A DNA stretch of 64,000 nt from Topomyia yanbarensis (taxonomy: Eukaryota > Arthropoda > Insecta > Diptera > Culicidae), in assembly GCF_030247195.1 (NCBI RefSeq), contig NC_080671.1:105263845-105327844 (forward strand). The letters run 5' to 3'. Below the pieces are notes generated by a model, which saw only the letters and a list, made by a program, of their open reading frames with translations, made no database searches and was not told the origin of the DNA. This document shows, one piece after another, positions 34,044-46,718 of this stretch (position 1 is the first letter of the stretch; each line of letters begins with the position of its first letter). The position numbers and the translations under genes were made by a program.

Positions 34044-37000
34044 TCATTTGGCACTGTTGGCCGTTCTCCCCCAGGCATTTAAATTGGGCAGAATAACTCG
34101 CCGTTGACCACTTTCACGTTGAATGATATCCAGTAGGCTCATGCTGGGCAGCCATGACTGCAACAAATAGAACAAAATTTATTAATTGGATTAGCTATTC
34201 AGCAGATCAAGGGCAGCCTTGCTTCTTACCGAAAAACGATCGGCAGTGGCGACCACGTTCCGATTTGGTTCCGCATCGTACGCAACCGATTCGACACCAA
34301 ACATCCTGCACATCTCATGCACCACATGTCGCTTGTCTCGGTTCATCACCGGAAAGGAGTGACTACGCGACTTTTTGCTTTCCTTAGCCAGTTTGACCAG
34401 TTCGGTGAGCTTCTCATGAATCATCTTAATTAAAGTGGGATCCTTCTTGGCGTATGTTTTTAGAAAATCCGAATAGTTAGGCTGTAGCTTGGATGACAGA
34501 TCCGGGTTGCGAATCTGTAGGCCGATTGCTAGTCGCCGGTTGCGTTCCAGGATGCGACATTCTTCGTTGCATTCCAAACTGTGGGGAATTTAAATATTGA
34601 AATAACACATATGCTTGATCACAACTATTTTTAAAAATTTACTCACGTTTTATTGTTCTTCATTTTTACCGGTCCTAAAATATCGCTAAGTTCAACCGAT
34701 CCGCCTCGTTGCATCTCCTGCATAGAGGAAGCCAGCTGAGCCGATGCGATCCGACGGTACTCCTTGCTGAAATCGTGACAGGTTCGATTCTGTTTGCGAT
34801 TTCCACACTCGCATGTCACCTCGACCGCTTCCTTACAGGGCAAATCCTGAGGACATTCACCTTCGTGGCACGGCGCCTTGCACTGATGCGGACAAGCGGT
34901 CCGAACATTGGTGCAGTGTTGTTTGCAAACTTCTCCCTCGATAAAACACTCATTTTCGTGACATGGTTTGATACATTTATGTCGACCACATGGAAGTTGT
35001 TTGAGGCATGAAAGCCCGCAGCTGAACGAGTTCTGATAGCAGGGAATCGTTTTCCGCTGTTCGTGCTTGCCGTAGCAGTGCTGGGTGGTCAAAACGACAC
35101 ATGGTGGACATTCTAGATCGGAGTGGCAGTTGTGCAGTACGGGATGAGAACATGGATGCCGTCGTAAGCAGGGCTTATCACAGAGCGGTTTCTTCGTCCC
35201 GCAAGGCACTGGTGGGAAGATGACGCTTGATCCACATTCGCATGTTAGCTCGTCGAATGAAACACGATGACAAGTCTGGCATGAGCCTTTGTGACAAGGT
35301 TTATCACAACGATGTCGACCGCAGGACAGCATCTGCGAGCATGTTTTCGGGCAGATGTGATCGTAATCGATGCAACACTCTTGATTGCACCGGTGCTTGG
35401 CACAGCTTCGCATTTTCGTGCAACGCTTTTTGCACCTAGCATCATCTGCGCGGGTTTTCAGTTGTTTGCATTTGATCTGCTGATCCATGTGACCGCAGCG
35501 ACATTTTATAACGGTCGATTTGTTGCATGGTGGACATTCACCCACGTGGCAGCGAGCGGAGCACACGTGATGTGAGCCTGGACTACCGCAAACCAACTGT
35601 TTTCCACAGACAGCTTTGCACACCGGAATAGGATCCATACAGGATTCGCGTTCTCCTTTAATGGCTGCTTGTTTTCCACAGGGACAAGAGGTTATCAAAT
35701 TAGGTGACAGGGCACATTCTCCACATGGCTCCAAATGACAAATCTTGACACAATTATGACTCCCGCAGCTGAGCTGTGCATTGCAAGCAGATCCGCAACA
35801 AAAACGTGTTTTATCCAAATGGTCAACCGTGCACGCCACAATTTTCTTTTCTTTCCCACAAAAACACTCGTGCTCCAGAGTTTCCTCGCAATTTTGACAT
35901 TCCGCACTGTGACACTTTTGCTGACAGGTATGAACGGCGCAATTCAATGCCTTTTCGCAGATTGCCTGGCAGAAAAACTCATCCTTCTGGCTACATTGCA
36001 TCGGTTTAGAAGCCCTACCACAGCCGCACTTTCGCTGAACTAACGCCTGACATGGAGGACAAGGACCTGGATGACACAGCAAAGTACAGGAATGCTCGCA
36101 AAGCTCTTCCCGGCCACAAAGCTCACCGCAAGAATGCGCAACATCGTTTCTATTGTACTGAGGATTTTTTTGCTTGCCACAGAAACAATAATATTCTCGA
36201 GGGATCTTCTTGGAAATATTTTGGCAAGCTGGACAACGCCAACCTTCGTCAGATTGTGAACTGCTGGCCCATTTCGTGGTACAGTTAAGGTGCAGAATGT
36301 GGTAACAGTTTGGACATGACCAGATGGATTGGTTCGGCCATACCAAATCGCAGCAAACAAGACATTCCAGCTTGGAAGAGTCCAACTCTCGGATGAGCTT
36401 TTCGCGTTGTGAACACTTGGAAATTATCTTCGCTTCTATCTTTTCCAATCGAGCACGATTTTTTTGATATCCGTTCTGCTTTCGTTCGTATTTCGCTTCC
36501 GGTTCCTTGTGGCCATTAGTTTGCGGCGTGAATCGATCTCTATCGTCCCTTTCCCCACGTACATTGTTACGGAATCGGCCACCCCCACCGTGCCCCTTCC
36601 ATTTTCCATTCTGTTGAGGATGGTACTGTTGCTGTGATCTACGGGTGTCCCTCGAAAAATTATTAGGAACATCGTAAAACCTCCTCTCTTCGCCATCAAA
36701 ATTTCTCTCCTCTCCAGCAGCGTTCCGGTCTCGACCTCTACTAAACCCAGCCCGATCGCCGTTGCGATTATTTCTTCTATTATTATTCCATTTCTGTGAA
36801 TCGTACTGTTTTCGAACCGCCCCGGAAGCTCTTCCTCCCTGGCGATAATCAGTTCCTTCGTTGGAATCAACGAAATTACCCTCATCCTGTCGCTGCCACC
36901 TAGGAAAGAACTCCGCAGCCGTCGGTTTCAAAACAGAAGATGCATTTGAAGTTTCTTCTAATACCGTTCCGTAGCTGTGAGAAGCACCTCCATTGGATGT

Positions 37001-37108
37001 TCCCTGAATTGAGGCTCGTGCGTTGAATTGTGAAATAAAATCTTCGAAAGTATTACGTTCTCCGGTTCGATCCGATGAGGATGAAGGTCCTTCTCCGCCA
37101 CTTGCCAT
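34044..37108 (-). CDS. stc: NF-X1-type zinc finger protein, shuttle craft
   Basis: Three exons on the minus strand: 37,108-34,647, 34,578-34,230 and 34,157-34,044, total 2,925 nt (974 aa), GT-AG introns in phase. The N-terminus is disordered and carries a PAM2-like motif SVLKPTAAEFFP (residues ~58-69), which in this family binds poly(A)-binding protein. A RING-type finger (CLVCCDLVW...GWRCPAC, ~248-297) is followed by a long NF-X1 zinc-finger array with CxHxCxxxCH patterns to about residue 800. Exon 2 encodes the R3H nucleic-acid-binding domain around SFPVMNRDKRHVVHEMCRMF. Known members are RNA/DNA-binding regulators with E3-like activity; Drosophila stc acts in neuronal development. It looks complete and slightly shorter than the fly protein. 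Confidence 0.96.
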
Positions 37109-37784
37109 TCTCTTGGAGGAACGGTATCGTTCACAATCAAACGGTGGTTTAGCAATTTATGCCTTTTTGGCTAATTCTTGCGGAGAGTTGGCAGGTCTTG
37201 GAGCCCCACGAGGGGGTACCGCATTTGTTCCGGACGCACCTCCCAGCAGTGTTGTTACGTTGGCCCTGAAAAGTCAACAGTGCAATTTGGAATTACGTTA
37301 TTTTGCGAAATTGAATCTGTCAAGATTAACCGAAATGCCGTATCACTCAAACTACTAGTAGCGTTACGCACTGGGGCTGTCAGCGCGTTACTACAGCCAT
37401 TAGAGAAAGCCTGCCACAATATTGCGAAACTTTCGTCACAAAACCTCTTGAAATGAACGTCGTTTTTCCATTTATCTGTAGCAAATTATTTTCCTTACCT
37501 GAGTTGAAAAATTGAAAGAAAACGCTGGGAAAACGAGGAAAAGAACGAAAAAGCTACTGTTGGCGAAAAGTCGTAAGATGTTGCACGAGCTGATGACGGC
37601 CAGCGACCATCACTGTCATCAGTTGAGCTCAGCGTTGCCAGCATATCGCTTTTTCGTTTGATGTTTTACGCACTGTACGAAAAAGAATTTTTTGTCTACA
37701 CGGAAAATAAAACAACCCGCAGAATAAGTTCTTTTAACTAAAATTTAGGTAGTTTTGAGTCGCTTTCGCACTTATTACGCCCAA
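37109..37784. other. 5' flank of shuttle craft
   Basis: Contains the expected promoter and 5' UTR. Short open frames on the plus strand lack domains. No core promoter could be fixed. Confidence 0.4.
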
Positions 37785-37881
37785 TTTCTTCACTGGATGA
37801 AAACAGGTTTTCGCTGAAAACCAGTTTTCGGGTTCCTGGTGACCAATTACACGAAAACCGGTTTTCATCCAAGTGAAGAAA
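37785..37881. mobile_element. Foldback element, 97 bp
   Basis: TTTCTTCACTGGATGAAAAC pairs with GTTTTCATCCAAGTGAAGAA, and GGTTTTCG / CGAAAACC continue inward. Confidence 0.8.
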
Positions 37882-38176
37882 ATGACCGTTAGTGTTGTCA
37901 AAAACAAAGAGAGAGATTCGACTCAGTCGAGGCCTTCCATGGAATAAGGTAGATTCAACTTAAATTTAGGCATATTTAACTCAAGGTTGAGTATAAAAAA
38001 CCTGTCAATGAGTTATGGTTTTAGCCGTGGTTAAAGGGAAACTGCCTTCAACACGGTTTACCTAATTTTATCTTATTCCACAATACCCCCAGATTGAGTC
38101 AAAAGAGTTCAACTTTTGGTAGTTTTTCGTATCCGTGTACAGTGCACGGTAATCACAACAAACTTTATTATTCTTA

Positions 38177-38376
38177 TTGCAGAGTTGAAAACTGGAAAAT
38201 CCAACCAGCGACAAACGTTTTTCTCTTTTTTAGTGCTAATTCATGATGTCGGAAGAAGTGCGCTGTATAGCGCATCATTGTACGAATACAGCGCACTAGT
38301 TCCGACGTGATTCCATTGTTTAGATCCAGAGAAAATACGATTGTCGCTGGTTGGATTTTCCAGTTTTCAACTGCAA
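38177..38376. mobile_element. TIR MITE, 200 bp
   Basis: Arms of about 40 bases, TTGCAGAGTTGAAAACTGGA on the left and TCCAGTTTTCAACTGCAA on the right, with matching GGTTGGATTTT / AAAATCCAACC. The inner part has a second inverted pair around GTCGGAAGAAGTGCGCTGTA. Confidence 0.88.
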
Positions 38377-38444
38377 CCAGAATATAACCAACGTTGAGCG
38401 CTTCATATTATCCCGGACTTTATAACGCAATACCTTTGCGACAT

Positions 38445-38864
38445 CCCGAATAGAAATGTACAGTAACAAAACCATGATTTTCACTGTGACAGTACAGTAA
38501 TTTTACAATAATTTACAGTAAGTTTTAGTGTTATGCTACAATACAAAAACAATAAACTTTAACGTTTTTACAGTAAAATTTAATGTAAAATATACTTTTA
38601 CAGTGAAAAAGGGGGGTGGTTATGTATCTTAACATTACAAAAATCAATTTTTCTCCATACATTTTTTCTCAAAAACAGTAAAATTTAGTGTGAATGCACT
38701 GTATCAGTTTTTTGCTGAACAGGGAAATTTATTGTTACATGAAATTTTATTGTGCATCTACTGTGAGAACTTGGCATCGAACAATGTTGAAACAGTAATA
38801 ACTATAATATTTATTGTTTTATGATTGTTTGTAGGGTAAATGCTATTGTAAAATTCTATCCGGG
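38445..38864. mobile_element. MITE copy 2 of the 420-bp family
   Basis: Closely matches 3,142-3,561 in sequence, length and orientation with a few substitutions. It sits inside DNA with other CCCGGA-containing repeats, so the exact target duplication is uncertain. Confidence 0.85.
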
Positions 38865-38870
38865 ATAACA

Positions 38871-39057
38871 TCCCAAGATCAGATTGCGTCATAATATCCC
38901 GGACATTATGGCGTAGGACTACTTTCGGACGTTGTGGCACAAGAAAGAGTTCGGATGTTATGACGAATTGTTGCTTTCGGATCTTACGACACACTCCCCG
39001 CATAGTTAAAACCATTTGTGACATAGTCCGAACAATAATCCTATGTTATGGGATGTA
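38871..39057. repeat. Degenerate tandem TCGGATGTTATGACG motif
   Basis: Variants of (TC)GGAxxTTATGACG recur every 25-35 bases. The block begins ACATCCCA-like and ends TGGGATGT, so it may be another TIR element with minisatellite content. Confidence 0.45.
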
Positions 39058-39305
39058 GTAACCATTAGAGTTGATACTTTTGTATTGTTCCTACAATTTG
39101 AACTTTGATCTTATTCAACGAATATAACAATAGTTCTACGATATCCCCAATAGTAACGACGAATTGAATGGTTAAATTATAGAAGAACAATATCCAGTAC
39201 TGTAACCATATGTGATATGTGTACATGTTGATGATCGTGTTAATGGTTCGAATGTTAAACAAACAATATCTGAAATGGTTTCGCTTATTAACAAAACAGT
39301 AAATC

Positions 39306-39557
39306 TTGAGCGTTTTTTCAAAACGTCATATCTGCAATGAGTTACTCTCTTTGTTTACTTTCTCTTCTGTTAATAATTCGGTCACTTTAACATTTATCCC
39401 TCAACTCTTTGCATAATATGCTAGCTAAAACCACCGTCTTTCGATCGGTACTGTAAAATAAGTGAAAAGTGTTATAAAGACGCCGTAAAAATCGAAAGAG
39501 AAAGTAAACAAAGAGAGTAACTCATTGCAGATATGAAGTTTTGAAAAAACGCTCAAG
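39306..39557. mobile_element. TIR MITE, 252 bp, with long arms
   Basis: Arms of about 65 bases: CTTGAGCGTTTTTTCAAAAC at the left against GTTTTGAAAAAACGCTCAAG at the right, including TTTGTTTACTTTCTCTT / AAGAGAAAGTAAACAAA. It is related to the split element at 7,390-8,635. Confidence 0.9.
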
Positions 39558-39865
39558 AAATGTGTAATTGTTGCAATATAGTGTAATGTGTTAGGAACCC
39601 TTCTCTTGTAAATGTTTAGAACATACATTTATTATTCATATCTAGGGTGGGTTTTCAAAACGACCTATTGAAATTTTGCTCGAACAGAGAAAATCAAGTT
39701 TGAAGTATGGCGAACATTCTTTTATTTCCTATTTAGGAACTAAACCGTTTTAAATACAAAAAAATCGTCTCCGGTTTTGTTTTTCTTTTGCTTTAGTGGT
39801 GCACACTCAATTCGGTTCGGCAATTTCCCAACAACTGTGTAGTCAGCAAATTTAGAAATTGATAT

Positions 39866-40161
39866 CACAGACTAACAGGCATAACACTCGAAAACAATTC
39901 TTCGTCCGCTTTAACGGTCATTTTAAATATATTTTTAGTTGGGACTGTTGTCGCATTTGAGATTATGGCGCCACTGATATAAGCGCAAGTATACGGGGCT
40001 AGACCACTAGTGAAAAATTGTTCCTGAGCTTGAGGGATAACCCTTTTGCAAATAAGTGGTTGGGACCGGGTATAAAAGGTGGAGCTAGTGTTTTAGTATA
40101 GTTGGCGGATCCAAATTTTTGTTCGAATGAATTCCCTCATAGTGTTATGCCTGTTAGTCTG
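39866..40161. mobile_element. TIR MITE copy 2, ~296 bp
   Basis: Same family and orientation as 28,591-28,887, with inverted AGACTAACAGGCATAACACT ends. GATATC lies next to both ends, a possible target duplication. A block rich in CTCAG/CTGAG words follows to about 40,330. Confidence 0.85.
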
Positions 40162-40416
40162 ATATCTCAGTAAAGTGAGATTAGTTTGCTGATTTTCGGT
40201 GAAATGTTTTCCGAGTCTCAGCACTCAAACGTCACTTTTACTGAGATCTATGCAAAAATAATGTTTGCTGAATCTCAGCTGTTGAGATTTCGGCAAAAGA
40301 TGCAAAAAAAGCTGAGATACGGTAGAAAAAATTAAGTGTGTGCATTTCTCGACAAACATATGGCTAAACACAGTTCACAGCAGTTAATGAAAGAGAAAAG
40401 TTTTCTCTTTTGTTTA

Positions 40417-40821
40417 AGGCTAGTTTACAGTCCGGAAAACGTGTCACGGGATTTGGGTCCCTGTGTATTTTAAATGGAGCTCGGGATTTCAAATCCCGTG
40501 ACGGGAAATAAGTCTACACAAAAATGACAGTTTTCCTGAAGTGTAAACCCAACCGCGGGAAACATCACGGGATTTTAAAACTCTCCACACAGAAATCCGG
40601 CCGGGAACAATTCAACACAAATTGTTTCCGACGGGGAAAATAGTATTTTTATAAAGTTTACAATTCGCTGCAAGTTGGATACAGTTTGTATTTTTAAGAA
40701 GCAGCAGAGTTTTTGGTTTGACAGTTTGGAGAGATCTCAGCGGGAAATTTTCCCTGATCAAATCCCGACGCAAATCCCGTGCGAAATCCCGTGATCCATT
40801 TCCCGAACTGTAAACTAGCCT
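40417..40821. mobile_element. TIR element, 405 bp, TTA duplication
   Basis: AGGCTAGTTTACAGTCCGGA and its near-complement TTCCCGAACTGTAAACTAGC with closing CT form the ends, with TTA on both sides. The interior repeats CGGGATTT / AAATCCCG. The TTA duplication fits PIF/Harbinger-like elements. Confidence 0.85.
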
Positions 40822-41070
40822 TTACTACCAACATCTGTGACTGGTGAGTAACGGTTTGTCCGGAATTTCCTTTCAAAGAGAACTTTGACAGTTGGCTTTT
40901 AAGCCGTAATCATATAGCGCATTGCGCACATAATAAGTGCGACTGAAAGTGCGGAAACGCGAATAGAACTGCGCTTTTACATTGAATCGTTTGTCGAGAT
41001 TTCTTTCCATCAAAATAGATATTCGTAATGCATTTTGCATTGCGTGCAATGTATTTTGCGTTGCGTGTAA

Positions 41071-42322
41071 AGCTAAGTATGCACCTCTTGCGAAATGAAA
41101 TTTCCTATACAAAACCTATGCATAAAAAACGTCGCGAAATGCTCGCGAAAAAAATTTTCGTTTCCATTTCGTAAGCGGTACGCAGCTCTCGCGAAAACGA
41201 TAACGAAAAATGCAGTTAGCCGAGACACGGTTCGACAAACGATAAGTTTCATAATACTTCCGCGAGATAGCGCTGCTTTCTATGCGCTGTCACCAAGGCA
41301 AACTTTTTCCTTGCGAAATAATGGTCAATGGTATTATTTCGCACGGAGGCTCGCGAAATTTTGACAGATTGCAATGAAAAAATATAAAAAAACACAAGAT
41401 TAGTAATTTTTTGTATTTTTTTTCATCGCGACCTGTCAAAATTTTGTAGTTTTGAGAATCAATATTTTGAATTTGAATGGTAAGTTTTAAAATATTATTT
41501 AAATTGTGATTGTTTCTAGTAATTATTATTATTTACAGGCACACCCGAACAAAGCAGCCACAAGAGCAGCATTTTTCGTCAGCAGCAGAAGCAGCAGCCA
41601 TCTATCTACTTGATAAGTTTTCATCAACAACAACCAGATGCTACAAATCAGCTCAACTTGACTCAACATCCTGGATCTGGCAATCAGCCAACCAACATTA
41701 AATCGATACAACCGTAGCAGTACCAACAACTCCAAATCCAGCAGCTGCCAACAATCTCTCAAAAAAGAACCACAGCAATTACAGCTCAGAACCAACAAAG
41801 CAACAAGAGCTTTTTTTTACGAATAATGGACCCAACGGACACACTTTATCGGCACATTCTGTCGTAAAACTTGCCTGCCACTATTCTTACCAGCGGTTAC
41901 CTTCCTGATGTAGAGAAATCAGAGTCAAACACAAACGTCATATTACTGCCTTGGCTCCTACCAGTTGCTTGCATGAAAATATCGCTGCCTCCACAGTGCT
42001 CGTGATTCATGCTCGAAATATGATTCACGCTGAGTACGTCACTTCCCTGAGAGCTTCATGAATGGCAAATAGGTTTACAATTGTTACCGATTTCATACAC
42101 ATCCGTGATGAATTAATAAAATACATTATTTAAAACATTTAAATGACAACAGAAATATAAAAAAGAAATAAACAAACAACAGCTGATATCGTTTTCCAGT
42201 TATCAAAAGCGACATCTAACAGCAAACACACAGACTAGTTTTCGCGAGCAAATGTCAAAATTCCGCACGGAAGAAGGAAAAATATTTCGCGACCTCATTT
42301 CGCAAGAGGTGCATACTAAGCT
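41071..42322. mobile_element. TIR element, 1,252 bp, TAA duplication
   Basis: AGCTAAGTATGCACCTCTTG and CAAGAGGTGCATACTAAGCT-like ends are inverted, extending through CGAAATGA. TAA flanks both sides. Next to the arms are GCGAAA-rich inverted blocks. The middle carries a Gln-rich open frame described separately. No transposase motif was seen, so it looks non-autonomous. Confidence 0.88.
41539..41867 (+). CDS. Gln-rich open frame inside the TIR element (hypothetical)
   Basis: Starts after a good splice acceptor (TTATTTACAG at 41,538) and stays open to TAA at 41,865 apart from a single TAG at 41,715 in a run of Gln codons. The peptide is rich in Gln, Asn and Ser (FRQQQKQQPS, QYQQLQIQQLP). An AATAAA lies at 42,115. 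It has the look of a last exon of a gene, or a captured gene piece, but no domain is recognised and low-complexity CAA/CAG runs can be open by chance. Minus-strand reading of the same repeats (41,529-41,798) is considered a shadow. Confidence 0.35.
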
Positions 42323-42485
42323 TAAGACGTCAAAACCCTACAAAAAACAGCCCTGCATTCAACAAAACATCGAACAAAGTGGATCAGCGTAGGACGATTG
42401 TTAAGCAATCTTCTGCGAAGGAGTGCAAAGTTGATGCAAAAATGGAAATTAAATGCATTTTTCTAATGTGGTTTTTGTTTGAGGC

Positions 42486-42566
42486 GAAACTGAGTCAGTT
42501 CCTAACCCCAACTGCTGTCAAAATGTATGAACTGACAGCGGTTGGGGTTAGAACCTGACTCAGTTT
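42486..42566. mobile_element. Foldback element, 81 bp
   Basis: GAAACTGAGTCAGTTCCTAA pairs with TTAGAACCTGACTCAGTTTC and CCCCAACTGCTGTCA with TGACAGCGGTTGGGG, around a short loop. Confidence 0.88.
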
Positions 42567-45121
42567 CAGGTTCAAGCGAAATCGCCATAAGTTGATGCAA
42601 ATTTGTTATACATTCCTAGAGTGATCTGCGAAGCCTTAGTTCACAGTTCATCTACTTCCCAATAACGCGCGCGTTAGATGTTTCATCGAGTTTTAAAGGA
42701 AAACAAAGAAATCGATGAAAAGTAGACAGTCGAAATGTCAGTTATCTTGTTTTTTTCCTTTCTATCTTCTCATACGCGCAATGTAAATATAAGGAAATAC
42801 AAATTTTTGTATTTGATATAAGGCAAACGTTTGTTAGTTTTGTGTCACTTTGTGGTTACTTTATCGGTAAGTTATCAGCGTATTGTCATATACAAGAGGT
42901 AGGTTACTATTTTTTTTGATCTGTGAGTGGTGTCGGGGTATATTTTTGTTTATCGTTCCAATACACTACCATTTTCGGTTGGAATGGTAATTATTCCTCT
43001 GCAAGAGCATTAGATGTTTTATCTGAAAATTACGAGAATAATTAATTTTTCAAGGACGTAGTTGAAATAAAATATTAATTAAAAAAAAGTCGGGCATAGG
43101 TCCCTTTTATATAAGCGCATGTACAGTTTTAAACATAACAATAAAAATGTCACTTACGACATTTTGTTACGCGCGTATCTCCACATTGAAGCGGTTCTAA
43201 TCTTGCAATGCAAAAAACTGAACACGTTAACATCATGTGGAAATCTATTGAATTATTTCAATCCACAAATACATGAAATGCATGCGGTTGCCACTTGAAT
43301 ATCCATTCGAGTGTGGGAAATATGGTTTTCAAATGAAATTCATGCGAACATGGTGTGTTCACATCAACAACATAAGAAATACCATTACCTAAAATTTCCA
43401 AATGAATTACACGTGAATGTCACTTTGTTTTACTTATAGATTTCATTGGCAGAAGAATCGGTCAAATCAATTGTTTTACATGTAGAAGTGCAATACATGT
43501 TGTTTCATGCGAAAATCATGTGGAAAGTTCATACTTTACGACTCAATAGCATGGTAATGAAAATTCAATGGATAAATATGTCGTATTCACGTGAAATTTG
43601 TATGAATTTAATTTGAAACACCACATGAAACGCTGTTTAATGGATTTTCATGTGAAATTCAAAGGGAAATCATTTCTTTTACTTTTCAACATGACAACGC
43701 ACATTAAAGTTATGTTTAATTGCATATGGTTTTATCGGGTCGATTATTTTCAGTGTGATGTTATTACGACCGTCGGAAATCAAAAGGACGTATGCGTTGT
43801 TTGAAAAAATATGGTTAATAAAACCCCGTTTAAATAAATACCATTCCAGAAATCTTCGGAACCATTTCCTAACTATTCTTATAATACTCACCATATTGGG
43901 AATACTACTGATACATTCCACCATTATAATTGAACTATTATACTAACAAACCCCTTTTTGCTTACCATTTCCAATACCTTCTGTGTATCCTATATTGGAG
44001 ATTTGTATACTACATTGTCCTTTGGCGCCAGAGGTTAATATTGCTCTGGTGGGCTTTGTTATTCGTACATCTGTTTACCCTGCTCCAAAAATCTGTAGTT
44101 TAAGATGGTCAAAAATCCTCGTCTAACAATATTACGGATATAGCTCAATTGGATAAAGTGTCAGTCCACTTAGTGTCAACGAAGCATTCTTCAGAAGATG
44201 GCGAGAGCAAAATAATAAAATTTCATCAATCGATAAAATTGAAATGTGAAGGGAAGAGATTTTTTTCTCCAGCAGGTATTTTATCCATCGCTAGACCTAA
44301 AATATGCATTCCACCATAATCTGTATGGTTCTTGAATGGTATGTTGTCAAACTGTATATGGAAAACAGCACATTTTGGTATGGTGACTGTTCTTAAAAAC
44401 CCGTTGTTTGTATGGTCGAGTATGGAAAAACGACACTGGTTATGTTCGATATTATACTAGGCAATGATTAATCTATTGTTGAACGAACCATATTGAAAAT
44501 GGTTTTGAAATGATTGATGCAATGGTTGGCATATGGTACACATTTATGCGGGACGAGTACGAACTTTTTTAATTTGATTAATAATTTGGTAGCTTGCCGT
44601 TTTTAGAGAATCCTTTTCGTGTGATACGATAGTAAGGGTCGAAAAGAGTGGTGTAGTGTAGATAACTCAGTTTGTGTACTTTTATCGCTTACGGCCTTTT
44701 GAAAACCAATCCGAGATATGTAGATAGAAAATAGATAGATATATAGATATATTTTTAAATATGATAAATTTTATGAATCAAATCTAATAAAAAAATAATA
44801 CTAATTTTTTTTACGTGCCGAGTTCTTGAGTAAATTTACAATTCATTAGACCCAGCCAGAGCTCCGGCTGAACTTTACTTATTTTCAGTGTAGGATAGTT
44901 CAAGAGTGCTGATTCAAATGGTCCTTAGCCGTTGTGTGTCCGACGCGGTACCCGGGTACCTTTTTAAGTTTCAATTAATTAAATTCCTATGTTTTATCCA
45001 TAGCTGGAAATTGAAATTTTGTGACATCTTAGAACTTCACTAAGTCAAGCTTTTGGGTTAATAATATTGTTGATATAGAGAGGGTGGGAGTGAGGAGGGG
45101 CTCCTGAATTTTTTTATTACG
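42567..45121. other. Gene-free AT-rich region with scattered short repeats
   Basis: Between 43,200 and 43,640 words like ATGTGAAATTCATG and CATGTGGAAA recur at irregular spacing. A GGTACCCGGGTACC palindrome at about 44,948 is an isolated relative of the next element's end. No host gene or RNA was seen. Confidence 0.5.
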
Positions 45122-45797
45122 TAACAGGCCGACGTGGGTACCCGGGTACCCACAAAACAAAAATGCCCATAACTAAGGTAATATCCAACCGATTTGGATA
45201 CTTTTGGCCGTTTTGGATTCAAGAACTCATCCACTTTTGGACTTGGTGAAAACGAATCGGGTTACTTCGTTCGGTTCCCGCGAATCCGGGTTTCCGGAAG
45301 CAGGTTCCAGAGCTGGAGTACTATTTGCGAACTTCAATGGAATACTAGCAATATGGGTATCAAAATTCTTGGAATTGCATCAGTAGGCCGTATCTCGTGG
45401 TTTTGGAACCATTTGGTGATTTGACCCAGGAACGGACATTCCGGAGCAGGTTCCCGTGGGGCCGTGAGTGGCCATTCCATTCCAATTCCATTTTTCAAAT
45501 TGCCAAAGGGTTCCGTAACAATAAAAAACAGATTTCCGAGACAATTTGAAGAGTTTTGATACTCATATTGCTAGGGCATTACTAAAATTTACAAATCGCA
45601 TCCTAGTACTGGAACATTACTCCGGAAAATCCGGATTACCAAAAACCAGATCCATTATTCCGGTTCTATTGTACAGAATCAAAAAGTAGACGAGTTCCTG
45701 AATCCAAAACATCTAAAAGTGTCCAAATCGGTTAAAGGAAGCCATAGTTATGAGCATTTCAATTTGTGGGTACCCGGGTACCCTCGTTGGCCTGTTA
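45122..45797. mobile_element. TIR element, 676 bp, GGGTACCCGGGTACCC ends
   Basis: TAACAGGCCGACGTGGGTAC at the left and GGGTACCCTCGTTGGCCTGT closing in TA at the right form inverted ends. Further in, TCCAACCGATTTGGATAC-type sequence pairs with TGTCCAAATCGGTTA. Open frames at 45,194-45,424 have no domain. TSD not resolved. Confidence 0.85.
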
Positions 45798-46718
45798 AAG
45801 GTTTTTTTTTGTTGGACACATAACTGTTAGTGACAAATGTAAACAAACTGAGTTATTTGCAGCGCAGCATGTGATTACAACAAAGCTAACGAATACCGAA
45901 AACCAGGATTCATTATACCCAGTATTTATCAAAATAACAAGCATTATATAAAAAGTCGCAAAGTTTTCATGATCATATTTTGAAATTTTGCACTTGAGAC
46001 CTTTTAAATTGAAAGGACCTATGTGTGAAATATTTCAAAACCTCTGCAGCTGTTCATAGGCGCCATGCAAAAACGACGCATAATTCATTTTATTCTATGT
46101 TTTTCAAACTGCACATAGGTACCTAGTAAAAACGTCCTAAGCATCAAAATAAAAGAAATTATTTTCTTCTGTTTATGCGACTTATTTTCGAAGTTGAATT
46201 TAGAAAGTATAATAAATTAAATGATAATTGGAAAGCTTAATTATTCTAAAGTAACATGCCATTCGTTGGTTTTAACCACTTCCAGCCAATTGTTTGTTAA
46301 TATAAACTAAAGTTTTCCGCAATTTTTTGACGTAGGACTTACGTCTTTCTTTACTATACTGGGTGTCATTTCAAAATTTTCAAAACGGATGCGTTACGTA
46401 CACTTTGAACTCTAATAACTTTTCTCCTACTCAAGGAATTACTAATTTTGTTTCATAAATCGAAAGGAAAACGTTCAACGCTTGCTATTGATACCTTGTT
46501 TGCTATGTAAAACTTGTTTAAAAAGTTCAAAAACTACTTTTAATGCGAATCAACATTAATGCTAAAACCTATAAATATGGGTGTCACAGTTTTTCTCAAA
46601 GCCAGACGTGTGTAAGCCACAGAGCAGAACACACGTACGTGTGCTGCTCAACGAGAAGCTGCATTTTGACCACCAACCAAATCATAGCTACTGCCTTATC
46701 GCTGCCAACCAAGAACAG
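45798..46718. other. Gene-free region left of the histone fragment
   Basis: Contains TTGACGTAGGACTTACGTCT at about 46,328, which resembles the inner end of the 401-bp repeat arms (TTGACGTAGGACTAAACTTG at 58,677). Nothing else was recognised. Confidence 0.4.

Noticed and set aside
36052..36288. Plus-strand frames opposite shuttle craft
   Set aside because: Shadows of the zinc-finger array.
41529..41798. Leu-rich minus-strand frame
   Set aside because: Complement of CAG/CAA-rich sequence; the plus-strand frame is the more plausible reading.
45122..45797. GGTACCCGGGTACC as vector or linker contamination
   Set aside because: The motif forms the inverted ends of a 676-bp element, with an isolated copy at 44,948.
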